A stretch of 64,000 nucleotides of DNA from Incurvaria masculella (GCA_946894095.1 OX335652.1:18871001-18935000), one strand, 5' to 3'; positions 47,846 through 58,047 are shown, counted from the first letter of the stretch. Translations and numbers: made by a program. Notes: generated from the sequence alone by a model not told the origin.

Positions 47846-48350
47846 TTTTATGTTAAGCGCGCACCCCAGGAACTCACAAAAAAAAGTCCGACGGCGCCCA
47901 TGGGTTTTCGGACTATCACAGGGCCTGCGAAAACCATGCCTGCCGGCCATGGCCATGGAAAAACAGGTCATGTTTGAAGTCGAAACTTCGGCAGGGAGTC
48001 GATTCCATAGTTTACCGACCCTATAGATAAAATATTTAGAGGATCGGTGGGTTCTTATTTTGGGGAATGTCGACAGTGAATGGGTGCATTCCCTGCCTGT
48101 TCCGCGTTGTGCGGTGGTAGAAAGGGGTCGGAGGGACAGCGTTGTGCAGCTTCGAAGAGCACTCACCATGGTAAAGACGATAGAATACAGCGAGAGTACC
48201 TACATCCCTTCGGAGTTGAAGGGTCTCTAAATTTAGGGATACCTTGGGATCGTCGACAAGACGCTGTATCGAGTCCAGGGAGCCAAGCAAATACTTAGCT
48301 GAGCCTTTACATATCTGGTTATACGTTCTTCCTTGCGTTCTTCTAAACAT
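47846..48350 (-). pseudogene. LINE reverse transcriptase C-terminus, frameshifted
   Basis: The first minus-strand frame from 48350 contains LGSLDSIQR, LNLETLQLRRDVGTLAVF, YRLYHGECS, HRTTRNRQGMHPF, followed in a second frame from about 48050 by SSKYFIYRVGKLWNRLPAEV. This is the classic end of a Jockey/CR1-type LINE ORF2. A frameshift separates the two parts near 48040-48060, and the sequence beyond LPAEV is not conserved. The catalytic RT domain is absent. Confidence 0.85.
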
Positions 48351-48474
48351 TTCCGTTTTTTGTTCGTATTTTTTTCGTCAATTATTCAGATATTTTTCAG
48401 TCTTTCCATCCTTAGACACAACTTACTTATTTCCTTAATTGTTATGTGCTTATTTCCTTTTATTTTATTTATTT

Positions 48475-48573
48475 ATTCAACTTCTAGTAGTCGAACTACA
48501 CGAAGTCATGTCACAAAATGATTGATCCGCGGATTCGATCAACCAGTGAAGAAAAACCTGCAAAGAAACTTCA
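48475..48573 (+). repeat. Dispersed repeat (CTGCAAAGAAACTTCAC end), copy 1
   Basis: CTTCTAGTAGTCGAACTACAC, shortened in common, AGTCATGTCACAAAATGATTG, GTGAAGAAAAACC, AAAGAAACTTCAC. The reverse copy is at 57217-57312, and a shorter piece at 62466-62530. Confidence 0.65.
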
Positions 48574-48668
48574 CTCGACTTTAGGTTTTTTTGGCCATAT
48601 TAATGATATAATATTAATGTCACTCGACCTTAGGTTTTTTTGGCCATATTAATGATATAATATAAATG
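48571..48668 (+). repeat. 49-bp tandem duplication
   Basis: Units 48571-48619 and 48620-48668 read TCACTCGACYTTAGG, TTTTTTTGGCCATATT, AATGATATAATAT with very few differences. Confidence 0.9.
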
Positions 48669-48841
48669 GTGAACGGTCAAAAGGCAAAGAACTAAGAACT
48701 TCGAGGAAAAAAGAACTCACAAAGTCTTAAAATATAAATTACTGATTACCTGATTACCTAATAAATATACATTAAGTGGCGTTCTTGTCGAGATACAGAT
48801 TTGTTTACACTATATTTTTTATTTGTACATTTTTAATTCTC

Positions 48842-49000
48842 ACATAAAAATATACAATCAGCCCGTCGCACCTAATGGTTTTTTAATTTTTAATAACAAC
48901 ATCATTTGAATAACACCGCGTGTGGGTTATTCAAAGGATGTTATTATTATAAATAAAAAAAAACATTAGGTGCGACAGGCTGATTGTATATTTTTATGTT
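48842..49000. mobile_element. 159-bp foldback/MITE
   Basis: The outer arms ACATAAAAATATACAATCAG and its inverse ending ATATTTTTATGT continue as GTCGCACCTAATG against CATTAGGTGCGAC. A second inner inversion (AATAACA, CATTTGAATAAC / GTTATTCAAA) makes almost the whole element self-complementary. Confidence 0.85.
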
Positions 49001-49096
49001 ATCACATTTCATTGGGCTCTGCTCGGGTGAATTTCCAAAATGAGATTGAACTTTAGCTGGTAATAAAATTAATTTTCAAATAGGTTTTTTCGCATT

Positions 49097-49642
49097 ATAG
49101 CCTACTAAGTACATATACTTTATCAAACTAAGCATATGCGTCGCTTATTCCAAGGAATGTGACATGTACGAGTATGTATGTATATATTCAGCCTCAGTGG
49201 CCCAGTGGCGCGACACTTCGGCGATCGCTCTCCGAAGTTAAGCAACGCTGGGTGCGGTCTGGTCTTGGATGGGTGACCATTCGACCGTTGAGAGAGGCTG
49301 GCCGTGGTTCGGATTCCACGTTAAGCTGTAGGTCCCCTTCCTTACTTACTAGGTGGTAGGGTTTATCCCGCCCGGGTTGGTACCATCTCATTGGATGAAC
49401 GATGGTCGAAGCGGCAATGAAAATTGTCCGTGTTTTCCATCCAGTTCAATGTAGCCGTGCAATATAAGGAAGGTCCTGGCATGGCACCTAGTTCCCATGT
49501 AGTGTGTTGGGCTAATACCATGACAGAACTTGTGGTATTAGCCATCCATGTCCAGTCACATAAAAAAAATATCTTTAATTGATGTGTCCTTGCTTCACGG
49601 TCGATTATACAAACATACATGTCACATTCCATAGCCTACTAA
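49097..49642 (+). mobile_element. Target-site-duplicated element, copy 2, carrying a SINE
   Basis: ATAGCCTACTAA flanks on both sides (49097-49108 and 49631-49642), a 12-bp duplication. The left part (49109-49188) matches the left end of 30768-30863; the right part (49570-49630) matches TTGCTTCACGGTCGATTATAC to TGTCACATTCC. The middle, including the tRNA-like structure, is replaced by a full 5S-type SINE, so this copy lost its centre or the SINE arrived with a deletion. Confidence 0.75.
49189..49569 (+). mobile_element. 5S-rRNA-related SINE, full length, copy 2
   Basis: It differs from copy 1 at 29944 by only a few substitutions (for example GGGTGCGG for GGGTCCGG). All landmarks are present: tRNA A-box-like TGGCCCAGTGG, 5S-like AAGTTAAGCAACGC and GGATGGGTGACC, T-arm-like CGTGG/CCACG, and a terminal CACATAAAAAAAA. 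Young copy. Confidence 0.92.
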
Positions 49643-50764
49643 ATAATAAAGAACACACAAGACTACAATTTCTCCACAAAATATTTCCTTGAAGGCCGTT
49701 CTGATTTCATTAGACAATTATTTTATGTACTCCTCGCCACACGAAGAGTATGCGTAGAACCCTTCAATTACTCAAGTCAGGGTACGCAAGCCGTAAGACG
49801 ATCCGGGGGCTAATGGTAATGAGACCACCAAAAGGGAAAGTACTTGCAAGTGAAAAAAACATTTTCTTACACAGAGAGCAGCAAAGCCTCCTCACATTCC
49901 TTCATTCAACTTGTTTGCGGAAGAAAATACTTAAATGTTGCGTTACTTTGAGGCTTTGGAGTATGTTTGGACGAAGATAAAATGTTTTTGTTTAAAAAAT
50001 CGAAGGAAAATATGCAAAAGTCATAATTATGTGTTGCATTTAGTTTTTAGTGCGAGTTTACAAAAAAAAAAACCCTTTGCGATTAAAACTCAAAATAAAA
50101 AAAATGCATCAACCTCTTTTAATACCGAAAATAAATTGTGTTGCTAAAAATAATGGATAGAAGTCTTGGGAAAACATCACAAAAACGTAACCATAATATT
50201 TGGTTTGAGGTTCAATTCCACGTAGTGGCGTTAATTTAATTTTTTTTTTATTATTATGTACATACATGAAACTGTACACGCGAAATCTTACAGTTTGTCT
50301 GCGTGTGACACAAATTATTAATTCTAAACAAACATGAGCAGTTGTATAAGGTAACTTTTAAAAAAATAGAAGTAAAAGAATAATAAACAAACAACAACAT
50401 AAAATTAATTTTAAAAAATACACAAAAACAGTAAACAAAAAGAAAATGTAAAATAATAAAAAAAACAAACTCTAATTTTTATTAGGCAATAAAAAGAAAA
50501 TCATAAACTGTCAATCAAAAATGCTTTAACAATTTTTTTATTTGTGATGTATTTGTGATGATTTTTTTTGATGTGTAATTTTTCATACTTTGTGCTGGTC
50601 AATGAAATTGAAACTTGTTTGAAGACAAACAAAATCTCTTCTTTTCCTCTAAACCTTATTCACATTGCATCATGGAGTACACCTTTCATCTAAAAACTCG
50701 TTAATAAAACTTGACAGGAATGACAGTGGTGACGTTTTTACGGTAAGGTCGCTCAAATAAGCTT
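49643..50764. other. No gene seen
   Basis: AT-rich sequence, particularly 50220-50620; frames of 70-76 aa lack motifs. Confidence 0.5.
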
Positions 50765-51014
50765 TGCCATGTCAGGACCTTCCTTATATTGCACGGCTAC
50801 ATTGAACTGGATGGAAAACACGGACAATTTTCATTGCCGCTTCGACCATCGTTCATCCAATGCGATGGTACCAACCCGAGCGGGATAAACCCTACCACCT
50901 AGTAAGTAAGGAAGGGGACCTACAGCTTAACGTGGAATCCGAACCACGGCCAGCCTCTCTCAACGGTCGAATGGTCACCCATCCAAGACCAGACCGGACC
51001 CAGCGTTGCTTAAC
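50765..51014 (-). mobile_element. 5S-rRNA-related SINE, truncated at both ends
   Basis: In reverse: CCATGTCAGGACCTTCC, ATTGAACTGGATGGAAAAC, GCTTAACGTGGAATCCGAAC, GGTCACCCATCC, CAGCGTTGCTTAACG. It is close in sequence to the full copies but lacks the A-rich tail and the A-box end. Confidence 0.9.
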
Positions 51015-52139
51015 GTTGCTTGCTCTATGAAATACACAAGCTGAATGACGGAGTAAATCTTCTGTGCCCGATGGTCGCACTTATCCTCTTGGTATTTCCC
51101 ATTGTACCCTCCTCAATCACAAGTTGTACCTTAACTATTCTGATCCGAACTGCCAGCGAGATTTCAGCATCTCCGCCCGAGTACACTCCGGGAATTCTTC
51201 GAGTTTGCCCGCAACGAGACCCGAGCTTTCGTTCGAGTGAAGAGCGGCGTGGCTGGAAATAAAGACAACAGGGGTTCGATTATTTCTAGGTCATTTTCTT
51301 TAATATTGCTCCGCAACGTGGAGAATTCTTGGCAATTGTATCTTTATACTTAATATTCGTGTAATCGATTGTAAAGACATGTTGTTTTTGTTAATGTTTG
51401 TTGTTGCCGAGACTGGTGGCATGACGTCTATCTGCCGCGTCTGCTAGTATCTTATAAAACTTGGAAATACGAACGAATTCTGATAATAATTGAAAATAAC
51501 ACGTTTTATGCTGAATATACTCACAAAAAGACCAAAATGCAAGACCTAACACATACAAAACTCCCATTAATCAATAAGGTTTTCAATTGGGTTATGTTTT
51601 GTGCTTTTATAATACACTTGAAAATATACACGGTGTTAATTTTATTCGCGACATTTCTATTTTAATACCGATTATTTAACTATGTCGTATACTGATCATT
51701 TTGTGGTATTTAAAAAATAAATCTAAAATAGTTAAAAAAAAATGCGGATTGAATCCAAACTTTTACCTCAGCGACAATTTCCCTTTGGAATGGTGTAAGC
51801 ACGCCATGTGTTCGCGCCAAGGTCACGCGTTTGCAGGCTCGCAGCTGACTGCGCGCCGCCGCCAATTTTATTGCGTCGATCCGAATGTAAATTTTCACAT
51901 TTATTATAAAAAATGTTCTACTTTAGAACTTTTTGTAAATGCAGTGCGATTCCTATTACGAAGTACTATGTTTTCATACTAGTATTAGAAATCGAAAATT
52001 TAAAAAAAAAGGTCGAAACAAAAAAAAACCTACTTTTTCGGCATCAGTATGTGACCCAAAATAACCCCCTTTCGGGAATGTCGCCTACTTGGGTTAACAC
52101 CGTGTATAAGTACTTTTGGGTGTTATATATTCTCGCAGG
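51015..52139. other. No gene identified
   Basis: The segment is AT-rich with a more GC-rich part at 51050-51260. The frames (80, 93 and 88 aa) are unrecognisable. Confidence 0.45.
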
Positions 52140-52314
52140 AAGAATCAAGTTCACCGCTTTGACTCAAAGGCACATTTAAAACTGAGAGAACTGAAGGGCT
52201 TGCTGTATCTGAAAGTCCAGGACTCTGGAGCGAAATGCATTGGTCATGTTGTTTATGCTACGGGCTCCCTTTTTTGTTTTAAGGAACATGCTGAAATGAT
52301 AGAACAGGATACGG
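52140..52314 (+). CDS. Candidate internal exon, unidentified
   Basis: The segment is bounded by TTCTCGCAG (acceptor-like) and GATACG-GTACGTA (donor-like). It is open in one frame and translates to a balanced, non-repetitive peptide including LRELKGLLYLKVQDSGAKC and IGHVVYATGSLFCFKEHAEM. It lies in the 86-aa frame 52116-52376. Amino-acid use looks more protein-like than in the neighbouring frames. I do not recognise the family, see no partner exon nearby and cannot exclude chance. Confidence 0.25.
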
Positions 52315-52895
52315 TACGTACATATTCCGCATTCTGGAGCTACCTCTATACCTCTAATTACTTTCAAAAACCTTAACAGTCGTATTCAGGGAGGACCCGA
52401 CAAAACTCAGTACGAGATTAGCACCGGACTAACCGTACAAAAACCGGTTTAGTCCGACCTTAAAACGCGTTCTAAAGTTAGTCCGCCCACTCTAAATAGA
52501 GCTGTTAAAGGCATTTTTCTGATAAAGGCATGGTATAGTTTTCTTTAGGCACACCTGTTTCATATTCTTAACAATGATACGAGGTGATGACAGGGTACAA
52601 GTGCCTTCGGATTACGCACGTAATGGCGTACAGCCAGACTGAGATCTCCGCCACCGACCACAATGGATCCGTGCGAAGGCCGTTTAATATCTCCGCGTGT
52701 CAAGGCAGCGAAGTTTCATCATAAGTCGCCTCGTCTGCGGTTTGCGGCTCCGAATAATTTGTACCTTCCGGGTTGGCGGTCCTAGCCCTTCAGGCGAGGG
52801 TAAGTCTGTTGTGAGCTGTCAGAGTTATGCTTCGTAGACATGTATGTAGCTGATTGATCTGATCAGGGGTAGCTGTAGATTAGTCCCTTGTTCCG
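52315..52895. other. No gene seen
   Basis: The GC-richer part at 52570-52800 has no long frame. Confidence 0.45.
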
Positions 52896-53012
52896 GGCCT
52901 ACACTGAAAAAAATAATTGGTGCATCTAACTGTGATTCTAATAAAACTAACGGTTTTGCAATGTTAAAATAGAGCCATCTAGGTAAATCGGTTACTCCAA
53001 CTGAATGAAACA
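52896..53012 (-). repeat. Dispersed repeat (TTTTTTTCAGTGT end), copy 1
   Basis: The reverse strand reads AGTAACCGATTTACCTAG, TGGCTCTATTTTAAC, ACAGTTAGATGCACC and ATTTTTTTCAGTGT, matching 61560-61671 in order. The two frames translate to similar peptides (VTDL-WLYFN, LLE-QLD, IIFFSV) because the DNA is repeated. Confidence 0.7.
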
Positions 53013-53031
53013 CTTAGCCCCGGTTTCACGG

Positions 53032-53290
53032 TTTGTGACGTCACATTGACATATTTTGTATGGACGAAAGCTCAAAGTGATGTAAAGTGACGTCACAAAG
53101 TAGTACTTTTCGTTAGTCTTAGTTTTTGTTACGACTATATATCTCAGCCTAAAGACTAACGAAAAGTAGTACTTTGTGACGTCATTTTGAATTACATAGC
53201 GATTTCGTCCATACAAACTGTGTCAAAGTGACGTCACTAAGTACTACTTTTCGTTAGTCTTAGTTTCGGTTACGACTATTTATCTCAGCC
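53032..53290. mobile_element. CRE-containing foldback, copies 2 and 3 fused
   Basis: Two copies of the 43779-43945 family lie head to tail. The sequence contains four TGACGTCA-type sites (53035, 53087, 53176, 53228), three arms with GTACTACTTTTCGTTAG or its inverse, and two ATATCTCAGCC/TTATCTCAGCC ends. Confidence 0.8.
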
Positions 53291-53640
53291 TGTGACTTAT
53301 AAAAGTGGTGTAGCAAATAAATATCAACCAAAGATGGTATGTAGGTACAATGTAGGCAAAACACAATCCATGAGCGCGCGCGCTAATCCGAGCAAAAATA
53401 ACCTCAAAGTTAATCTTTAGCCGTGTTTGCTGACTTATCCCCATTATAGAAAAAAGTAATATTTGCAGATTTTTACTTTTATAATACGAGGAATAAAATA
53501 AAATTGGTTTCATGTCTGTACATGAACATTTCTAGCGCTTTTCAAGCCCATACTGGAATGGGCATTCTCCTTTGTGTTCTTACATGACCTATTTCATACC
53601 TTTGATGTGTTGTCTATGATATTTGTGTGGTTACCTCTCG
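53291..53640. other. No gene seen
   Basis: AT-rich, 77-aa minus-strand frame without motif. Confidence 0.5.
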
Positions 53641-53820
53641 GATGGCTTGTTTTTGGACTTTTTACGTGATGGTTTAATTTTCGCCAAAACAGGTCATATC
53701 GTTTTCCATGTTCAGACTCCCTTTATACCAAATTTCATCAAAATTGGTTCAGCGGTTAACGCGTGAAAACGTAACATAGACACAGGGTTACTTTACGATT
53801 TTTAATATTTGTATGGATAG
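53641..53820 (+). repeat. Dispersed repeat (CCAAATTTCATCAAAATTGG type)
   Basis: CCAAATTTCATCAAAATTGG, TTCAGCGGTTAACGCGTGAA, AACGTAACATAGACA and TTTGTATGGATAG match a pattern I recall as common in lepidopteran genomes, usually near LINE or Helitron ends. Confidence 0.55.
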
Positions 53821-54477
53821 GACTGAACGATTGGACCGACTTTTATGTTTTTTTTAGTGTATTTGAGCTGATCCCTAGATAATTTATTGGACCCGGTACG
53901 TGGCAGTGTAGTCGAGCTTTTGAGCCGAGTGGAGCCGGGCACCACAGCTAGCGTAATATAAGAGTACTCATGTAAGCGGCCATGCATACGAACTATTTCA
54001 GCCACAAGTTTCGTTCTTGTACTGATAATGGAAATGTTTTATAGGTCCCAGATTTATGTGCTTTTGATCCAGAAAATGGGCCCTCAATCTACAACCCTTG
54101 CCGGCCGTAAAAGTGGGGCCCATGTTTTATCTTTCTATAGAATTGCATAAATTTATCACTTTTACTAAAATTGTTTTTTTTTTTTACGTGGATTTAGATT
54201 TTCCACTAACGCGTGCTTCATGATGCATTTTGATTGATTCATTCAAAGTTTTGGTTTCACTATTGACGAGGGAGAATAATGTACATCCATGTGATTTTTC
54301 ACCGTATTTATTTCTAGCTGCTTGTCGGAATCTTACACAGAATTCTTATTCACGCATTATTATTTATGCTATCGAGTTAATCTCTAACCATTATCTTCTT
54401 GTTATTACTGTAAGTGGTAACATTTTGAGTAATGATTCATAGTGATTCGGCGAAAGTTTTATTTTATGTAACTGTAC
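53821..54477. other. No gene seen
   Basis: No recognised element; short frames only. Confidence 0.5.
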
Positions 54478-54572
54478 ATGGATGGCTAATACCAAACTCA
54501 CCATGAGATATTAGCCTAAAATACCGCATGAGAACTAGGTACCATGCCAGGACCTCTCTTGTATTTTCTATT
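54478..54572 (-). mobile_element. SINE tail fragment
   Basis: ACATGGATGGCTAATACC, GAGAACTAGGTACC and ATGCCAGGACCTCTC correspond to the reverse of the SINE 3' part. Confidence 0.75.
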
Positions 54573-54641
54573 AGGAATGTCTTAAGGATGTTTCTTGTTG
54601 GTTTTTTTTTTTTTTGATGATTTTTGGTTGATTTTGATCGA

Positions 54642-54835
54642 CAAAACCGATCAAGTACGAGTCGTTGCATGTGGTCGCTTTAATATGTTTTAATGTTTAC
54701 AATTTGTTGTAATGACTGCTCTAGACTCTACCTATAACGGTTCATGAGATACAGACCCGGACGGACGAACAGACGGATAGCGGATGCTTAGTATAATAGT
54801 CCCGTTGGAACCCTTTGGGTACGGAACCCTAAAAA
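54642..54835 (-). mobile_element. (GTCY)n-bearing MITE, decayed
   Basis: AACCGATCAAGTACGAGTC, GGTTCATGAGATACAG, GGACGGACG-like and GGGTACGGAACCCTAAAAA remain, and the middle is shortened. Confidence 0.8.
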
Positions 54836-55212
54836 CTCTATAACTCTTGGAAAATTAAAATCTTTTTGGACCGCACAAAACCAAATTTCGAGAAAATACA
54901 AAATATCTCCTAATAAGTTGGATTAAATGTTTCAGCTTACAGAAACATTTTGGAATGTATAACTTTTTACGTCTTTACTCAGACATTTCTTTTTCTCAAA
55001 AACGGTATTGTTTTGGAAAATGATTTCATCTGAGTGTCAATTTAGAGAGGACACGGAGTTTGGAAGATAACTATAAGAAAACACAGTAACCGCTGATAGC
55101 TCTACCGTGTCACAGAAATAAGTGTTACATCAAGGGTGGAACTTTCGCCGTGCCTTGTTAGACTAATGCGATCAAGTGTTCTTGGATTCTACATCGTTTT
55201 AGTTTTTTTTTA
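54836..55212. other. No gene seen
   Basis: AT-rich, no element. Confidence 0.5.
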
Positions 55213-55410
55213 TGCGACCTGACATGGATGGCTAATACTACACAACTACCGTTATGATATTAGCCCAATACACCACATTCCCGAATGAATTAGGTGCCAT
55301 GCCGGGACCTTCCCTTTATGAGCACGGCTTCATTGAACTGGTTGGAAACACGGACAATCTTTCATTGCCGCTTCGACCATCTTTTCACACAATGCGATGG
55401 TTTTCGTTTG
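55213..55410 (-). mobile_element. SINE 3' half, inverted arm
   Basis: TATGCGACCTGACATGG, ATGGCTAATAC, GTGCCATGCCGGGACC, GGACAATCTTTCATTGCCG and CGACCATCTTTTC run in reverse. It forms the left arm of a large palindrome with 55440-55690. Confidence 0.85.
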
Positions 55411-55424
55411 GATGCATTTCGTCA

Positions 55425-55690
55425 CGAATGCGAGGTTCGGAATCCATGTAAAACGGTAGGTCCCCTTCCCCTACTAGGTGGTAGGGTTTAAGCCCGCCCG
55501 GGTTGGTACCGTCGCATTGGACGAAAAGATGGTCGAAGCGGTAATGAAAACTTGTCCGTGTTCTCCAGCTCAATGTAGCCGTGCTCATAAAGGGAAGGTC
55601 CTGGCATAGCACTTAATTCCTTCGGGAATGTGGTGTATTGGGCTAATATCATAACGGTAGTTGTGTAGTAGCCATCCATGTCAGGTTGCA
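55425..55690 (+). mobile_element. SINE 3' half, direct arm
   Basis: GAGGTTCGGAATCCATG, GGTAGGTCCCCTTCC, CGCCCGGGTTGGTACC, GGTCGAAGCGGTAATG, GGTCCTGGCATAGC, TAGCCATCCATGTCAGG, TTGCATAAAAA. It is directly followed by a (GTCY)n MITE whose AAAAACCGGCC end begins in the A-rich tail. Confidence 0.87.
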
Positions 55691-55691
55691 T

Positions 55692-55976
55692 AAAAACCGG
55701 CCAAGTGCGAGTCGGACTCGCACACGAAGGGTTCCGTACCATAAACAAAAAAAAAACACTTTTTTTGTATGGGGCCACCCCTTAATTTTTATTATTTTTT
55801 GATTTTACCTATTTGTTGTAATAGCGGCAGAATAAATAGACACTTTGTGAAAATTTCAGCTGCCTACCTAATACGGTTCCTTAGATACAGCCCTGTGACA
55901 GACGGACGGACGGACGGACAGCGGAGGCTTAGAAATAGGGTTCCGTTTTCACCCTTTGGGTACGGAACCCTAAAAA
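55692..55976 (-). mobile_element. (GTCY)n-bearing MITE, full length
   Basis: An undamaged example: AAAACCGGCCAAGTGCGAG, GACTCGCACACGAAGGG, TTCCGTACCA, CAGCTGCCTACCTAATACGG, the GGACGGACGGACGG tract (55905-55920), AGGGTTCCG, GGGTACGGAACCCTAAAAA. The 125-aa frame across it is spurious. Confidence 0.93.
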
Positions 55977-56464
55977 GAGACGAAAGTCCTACCCGTCCTA
56001 GCGCTTTCCACAGGCGGAAGATGTACACATTTTCCAGGGTTCCGCATAAAGAAAGCGCCTCACGCAGGAAGCGGTCCGATAAGGCGGCGCCGTGCGCAAT
56101 ATATCATGCCATTATTATAGGCGGCGCATACATTACGAGACCCTAAAAGGGGATGAGATATCTCCAGAGTCGTCGACCCTCCCTCGGGATGGAGCTGTGT
56201 CATGCGTAGGCAAATTTTATGACGTTTTAAAATATGTGTGTACCGCTACGAGGCAATCCCTACCTTCTCTTTCACAGGTAGTATCTTACATCGATTTGCT
56301 CGGGGAATAGGCTAACTTTATTTTTAAATCAAAGTAAGTGAGAAAACATTAAATACCTTTTAAATAATTGAATAGGGTGTTTTAATAAAATACGGCTTTT
56401 GGCGTACGCCGGGCCCTCACTTGAAATGTGCGTCACGATGCATTCGCGGGTAATTATGGGTACA
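55977..56464. other. No gene seen
   Basis: Moderately GC-rich; no recognised element. Confidence 0.45.
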
Positions 56465-56537
56465 CAGCTGGTGGCGAAATTGGTAGACGCAATACCCGCG
56501 AATGGTATGTATTGCTGGTTCGGGTCCAGCCTTGCAG
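56465..56537 (+). other. tRNA-Leu-like cloverleaf, best copy
   Basis: A 73-base segment folds as a tRNA. The acceptor CAGCTGG/CTTGCAG pairs at about five of seven positions. The D-arm is GCG-loop-CGC with the loop AAATTGGTAGA. The anticodon-type arm ATACC/GGTAT has loop CGCGAAT; the loop would present CGA but lacks the usual U33. The variable loop has five bases, and the T-arm is GCTGG/CCAGC with loop TTCGGGT. The D-arm resembles bacterial or organellar tRNA-Leu rather than insect cytosolic tRNA-Leu. It is probably tRNA-derived and part of a mobile element, not a working tRNA. Confidence 0.6.
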
Positions 56538-56685
56538 TATATTCGTAAAGTAGTTATTTTGACTGGGCTCCTTCTTCAATTAATGTGTCCTTGCTTCACG
56601 GTCGATTATACATACATGCATATCACATTCCTTGGAATAAGCGACGTACCTGCTTAGTACGAAAAAGTATATTGACTAGCATCAT
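56538..56685 (+). mobile_element. Right part of the tRNA-like-containing element, copy 3
   Basis: TGCAGTATATTCGTAAA, CTTCTTCAATTAATGTG, TTGCTTCACGGTCGATTATAC, ATATCACATTCC, then GGAATAAGCGACGTACCTGC and TTAGTACGAAAAAGTATA, the exact inverse of the left end at 30776-30815. The left half upstream of the tRNA-like part is missing. Confidence 0.7.
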
Positions 56686-57216
56686 TTCTTGTGACATGAT
56701 ATTTCATTGTGCCGTAAGAATTTCAGGACGGCTGTGGAACTCTTCTTGTTGTATCCCATCTTTAACATCGTGTTGCCTAATACATGCTACTATGCTACAA
56801 CTTGGAAGGTAAGTACGAGAAGATTCTAAGGGTTCCGTACAAACAAAATTTGCATGTACGCGTAAGCATGTTTGGTAAATGCTTACGCTAAGGCTAAGAA
56901 CTATTGGTTGTCTGGACAAAAATCATAATGTGTGAGGGTAAAACATTTATTTGGAATATTTAGAGGCCTCTTTTGAAGATGGATCCTGAATCGTTATCAA
57001 ACTTGACAACGGCTTTTAAACAAAAAAAATTTGCTGTACATATTTGTCTATTATTGTACTCTCTACTTCGTTTATTTAAGCAATTTTAATTTCTAATCTT
57101 TCATTGAGGGTTGCTTTTCCCTTTGCTATTAAACGGTTCTTCTTTTAAAAAAAATGTTTAATAGTAACATTAACATGTGATTATTTTATAAATATTAACC
57201 GGAAAAAACTATGATC
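56686..57216. other. No gene seen
   Basis: AT-rich, frames of 71-75 aa only. Confidence 0.5.
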
Positions 57217-57312
57217 CCGTGAAGTTTCTTTGCGGACTGATCTTTTCTGAGTTAATCAAATCCGTGAATCTATCAAGCTGTGACGTAACTATGTAAGTGT
57301 AGTTTGTCTACC
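57217..57312 (-). repeat. Dispersed repeat (CTGCAAAGAAACTTCAC end), copy 2
   Basis: It starts GTGAAGTTTCTTTGCGG and ends TGTAGTTTGTCTACC, the inverse of 48475-48573. Confidence 0.6.
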
Positions 57313-57650
57313 GAACAAGAGTTCAGCTGCCAACCCTGATGCAAAGTGACACCGTTAGCATAGTTTGCACAGGTGACTTCATTGCCGAAGGGAATTCTTC
57401 GTCACTACCCTCATCGGCGGCTGAACCTACCCACAGCTACAATCTGCGCAGCCGACGACCTGCAGTTGACATCTGACTGGACGAAGCGTCAGAGGTCCTC
57501 CAGGTCGCGTCGCGAATCCTGATGATGTCCACAGCGTGGCGGACGAAACGTCGAGCTAAGTAAGTGAGCTGAACACTGTTTATCCGTAAACGTAAAATAA
57601 TATGTCTACCGAAAGTTTAAATAAATGAAATTAAATGAAAAAAAAAAACA
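57313..57650 (+). repeat. A-tailed retroposon-like fragment
   Basis: A CG-richer segment (57320-57560) ends with GTCTACCGAAAGTTTAAAT, AAATGAAATTAAATG and A10. A similar tail, GTCTCTACCAGAAGTTTAAAT, is at 60402-60445. It is probably a LINE or SINE 3' end; no RT frame could be read. Confidence 0.45.
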
Positions 57651-57825
57651 TGTGAAGCAGTAGAAAGTTATTTCTAGCACCTTCCGTACCTTGGCTATAC
57701 ACTATGTACTTAATTCATGGACAATGATATATTGCCTAGCTGTTCATCGTTGAACGGTTTCTTCGGCACTCAATATCCAACCGTGAGGGCAGAGCCATGT
57801 CATGAAACTTTGAAAAGATGAGGAG

Positions 57826-58047
57826 TTTTTTTATTGGGCCCTCCTTTATTTTTTAATATTTTTTTATTTTACCTATTTGTTGCTATACGGCAAAACAAAT
57901 ACACCCTCTAAAAAAATTTCAGCTGCCTGCTTATTACGGTTCATGGGATACAGCCCTGTGAGAGACGGACGGAAGGACGGACGGACGGACAGCGAAAGCT
58001 TAGTAATAGGGTTCCGTTTGGTACCCTTTGGGTACGGAACGCTAAAA
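57826..58047 (-). mobile_element. (GTCY)n-bearing MITE, lacking its left end
   Basis: TTGGGCCCTCC, ACCTATTTGTTGCTATACGG, CAGCTGCCTGCTTATTACGG, the GGACGGACGG tract (57966-57990), TAATAGGGTTCCG and GGGTACGGAACGCTAAAAA. Confidence 0.87.

Noticed and set aside
56465..56537. Functional tRNA gene
   Set aside because: Acceptor stem has mismatches, position 33 is not T, no terminator T-run follows, and it lies inside a repeated element.
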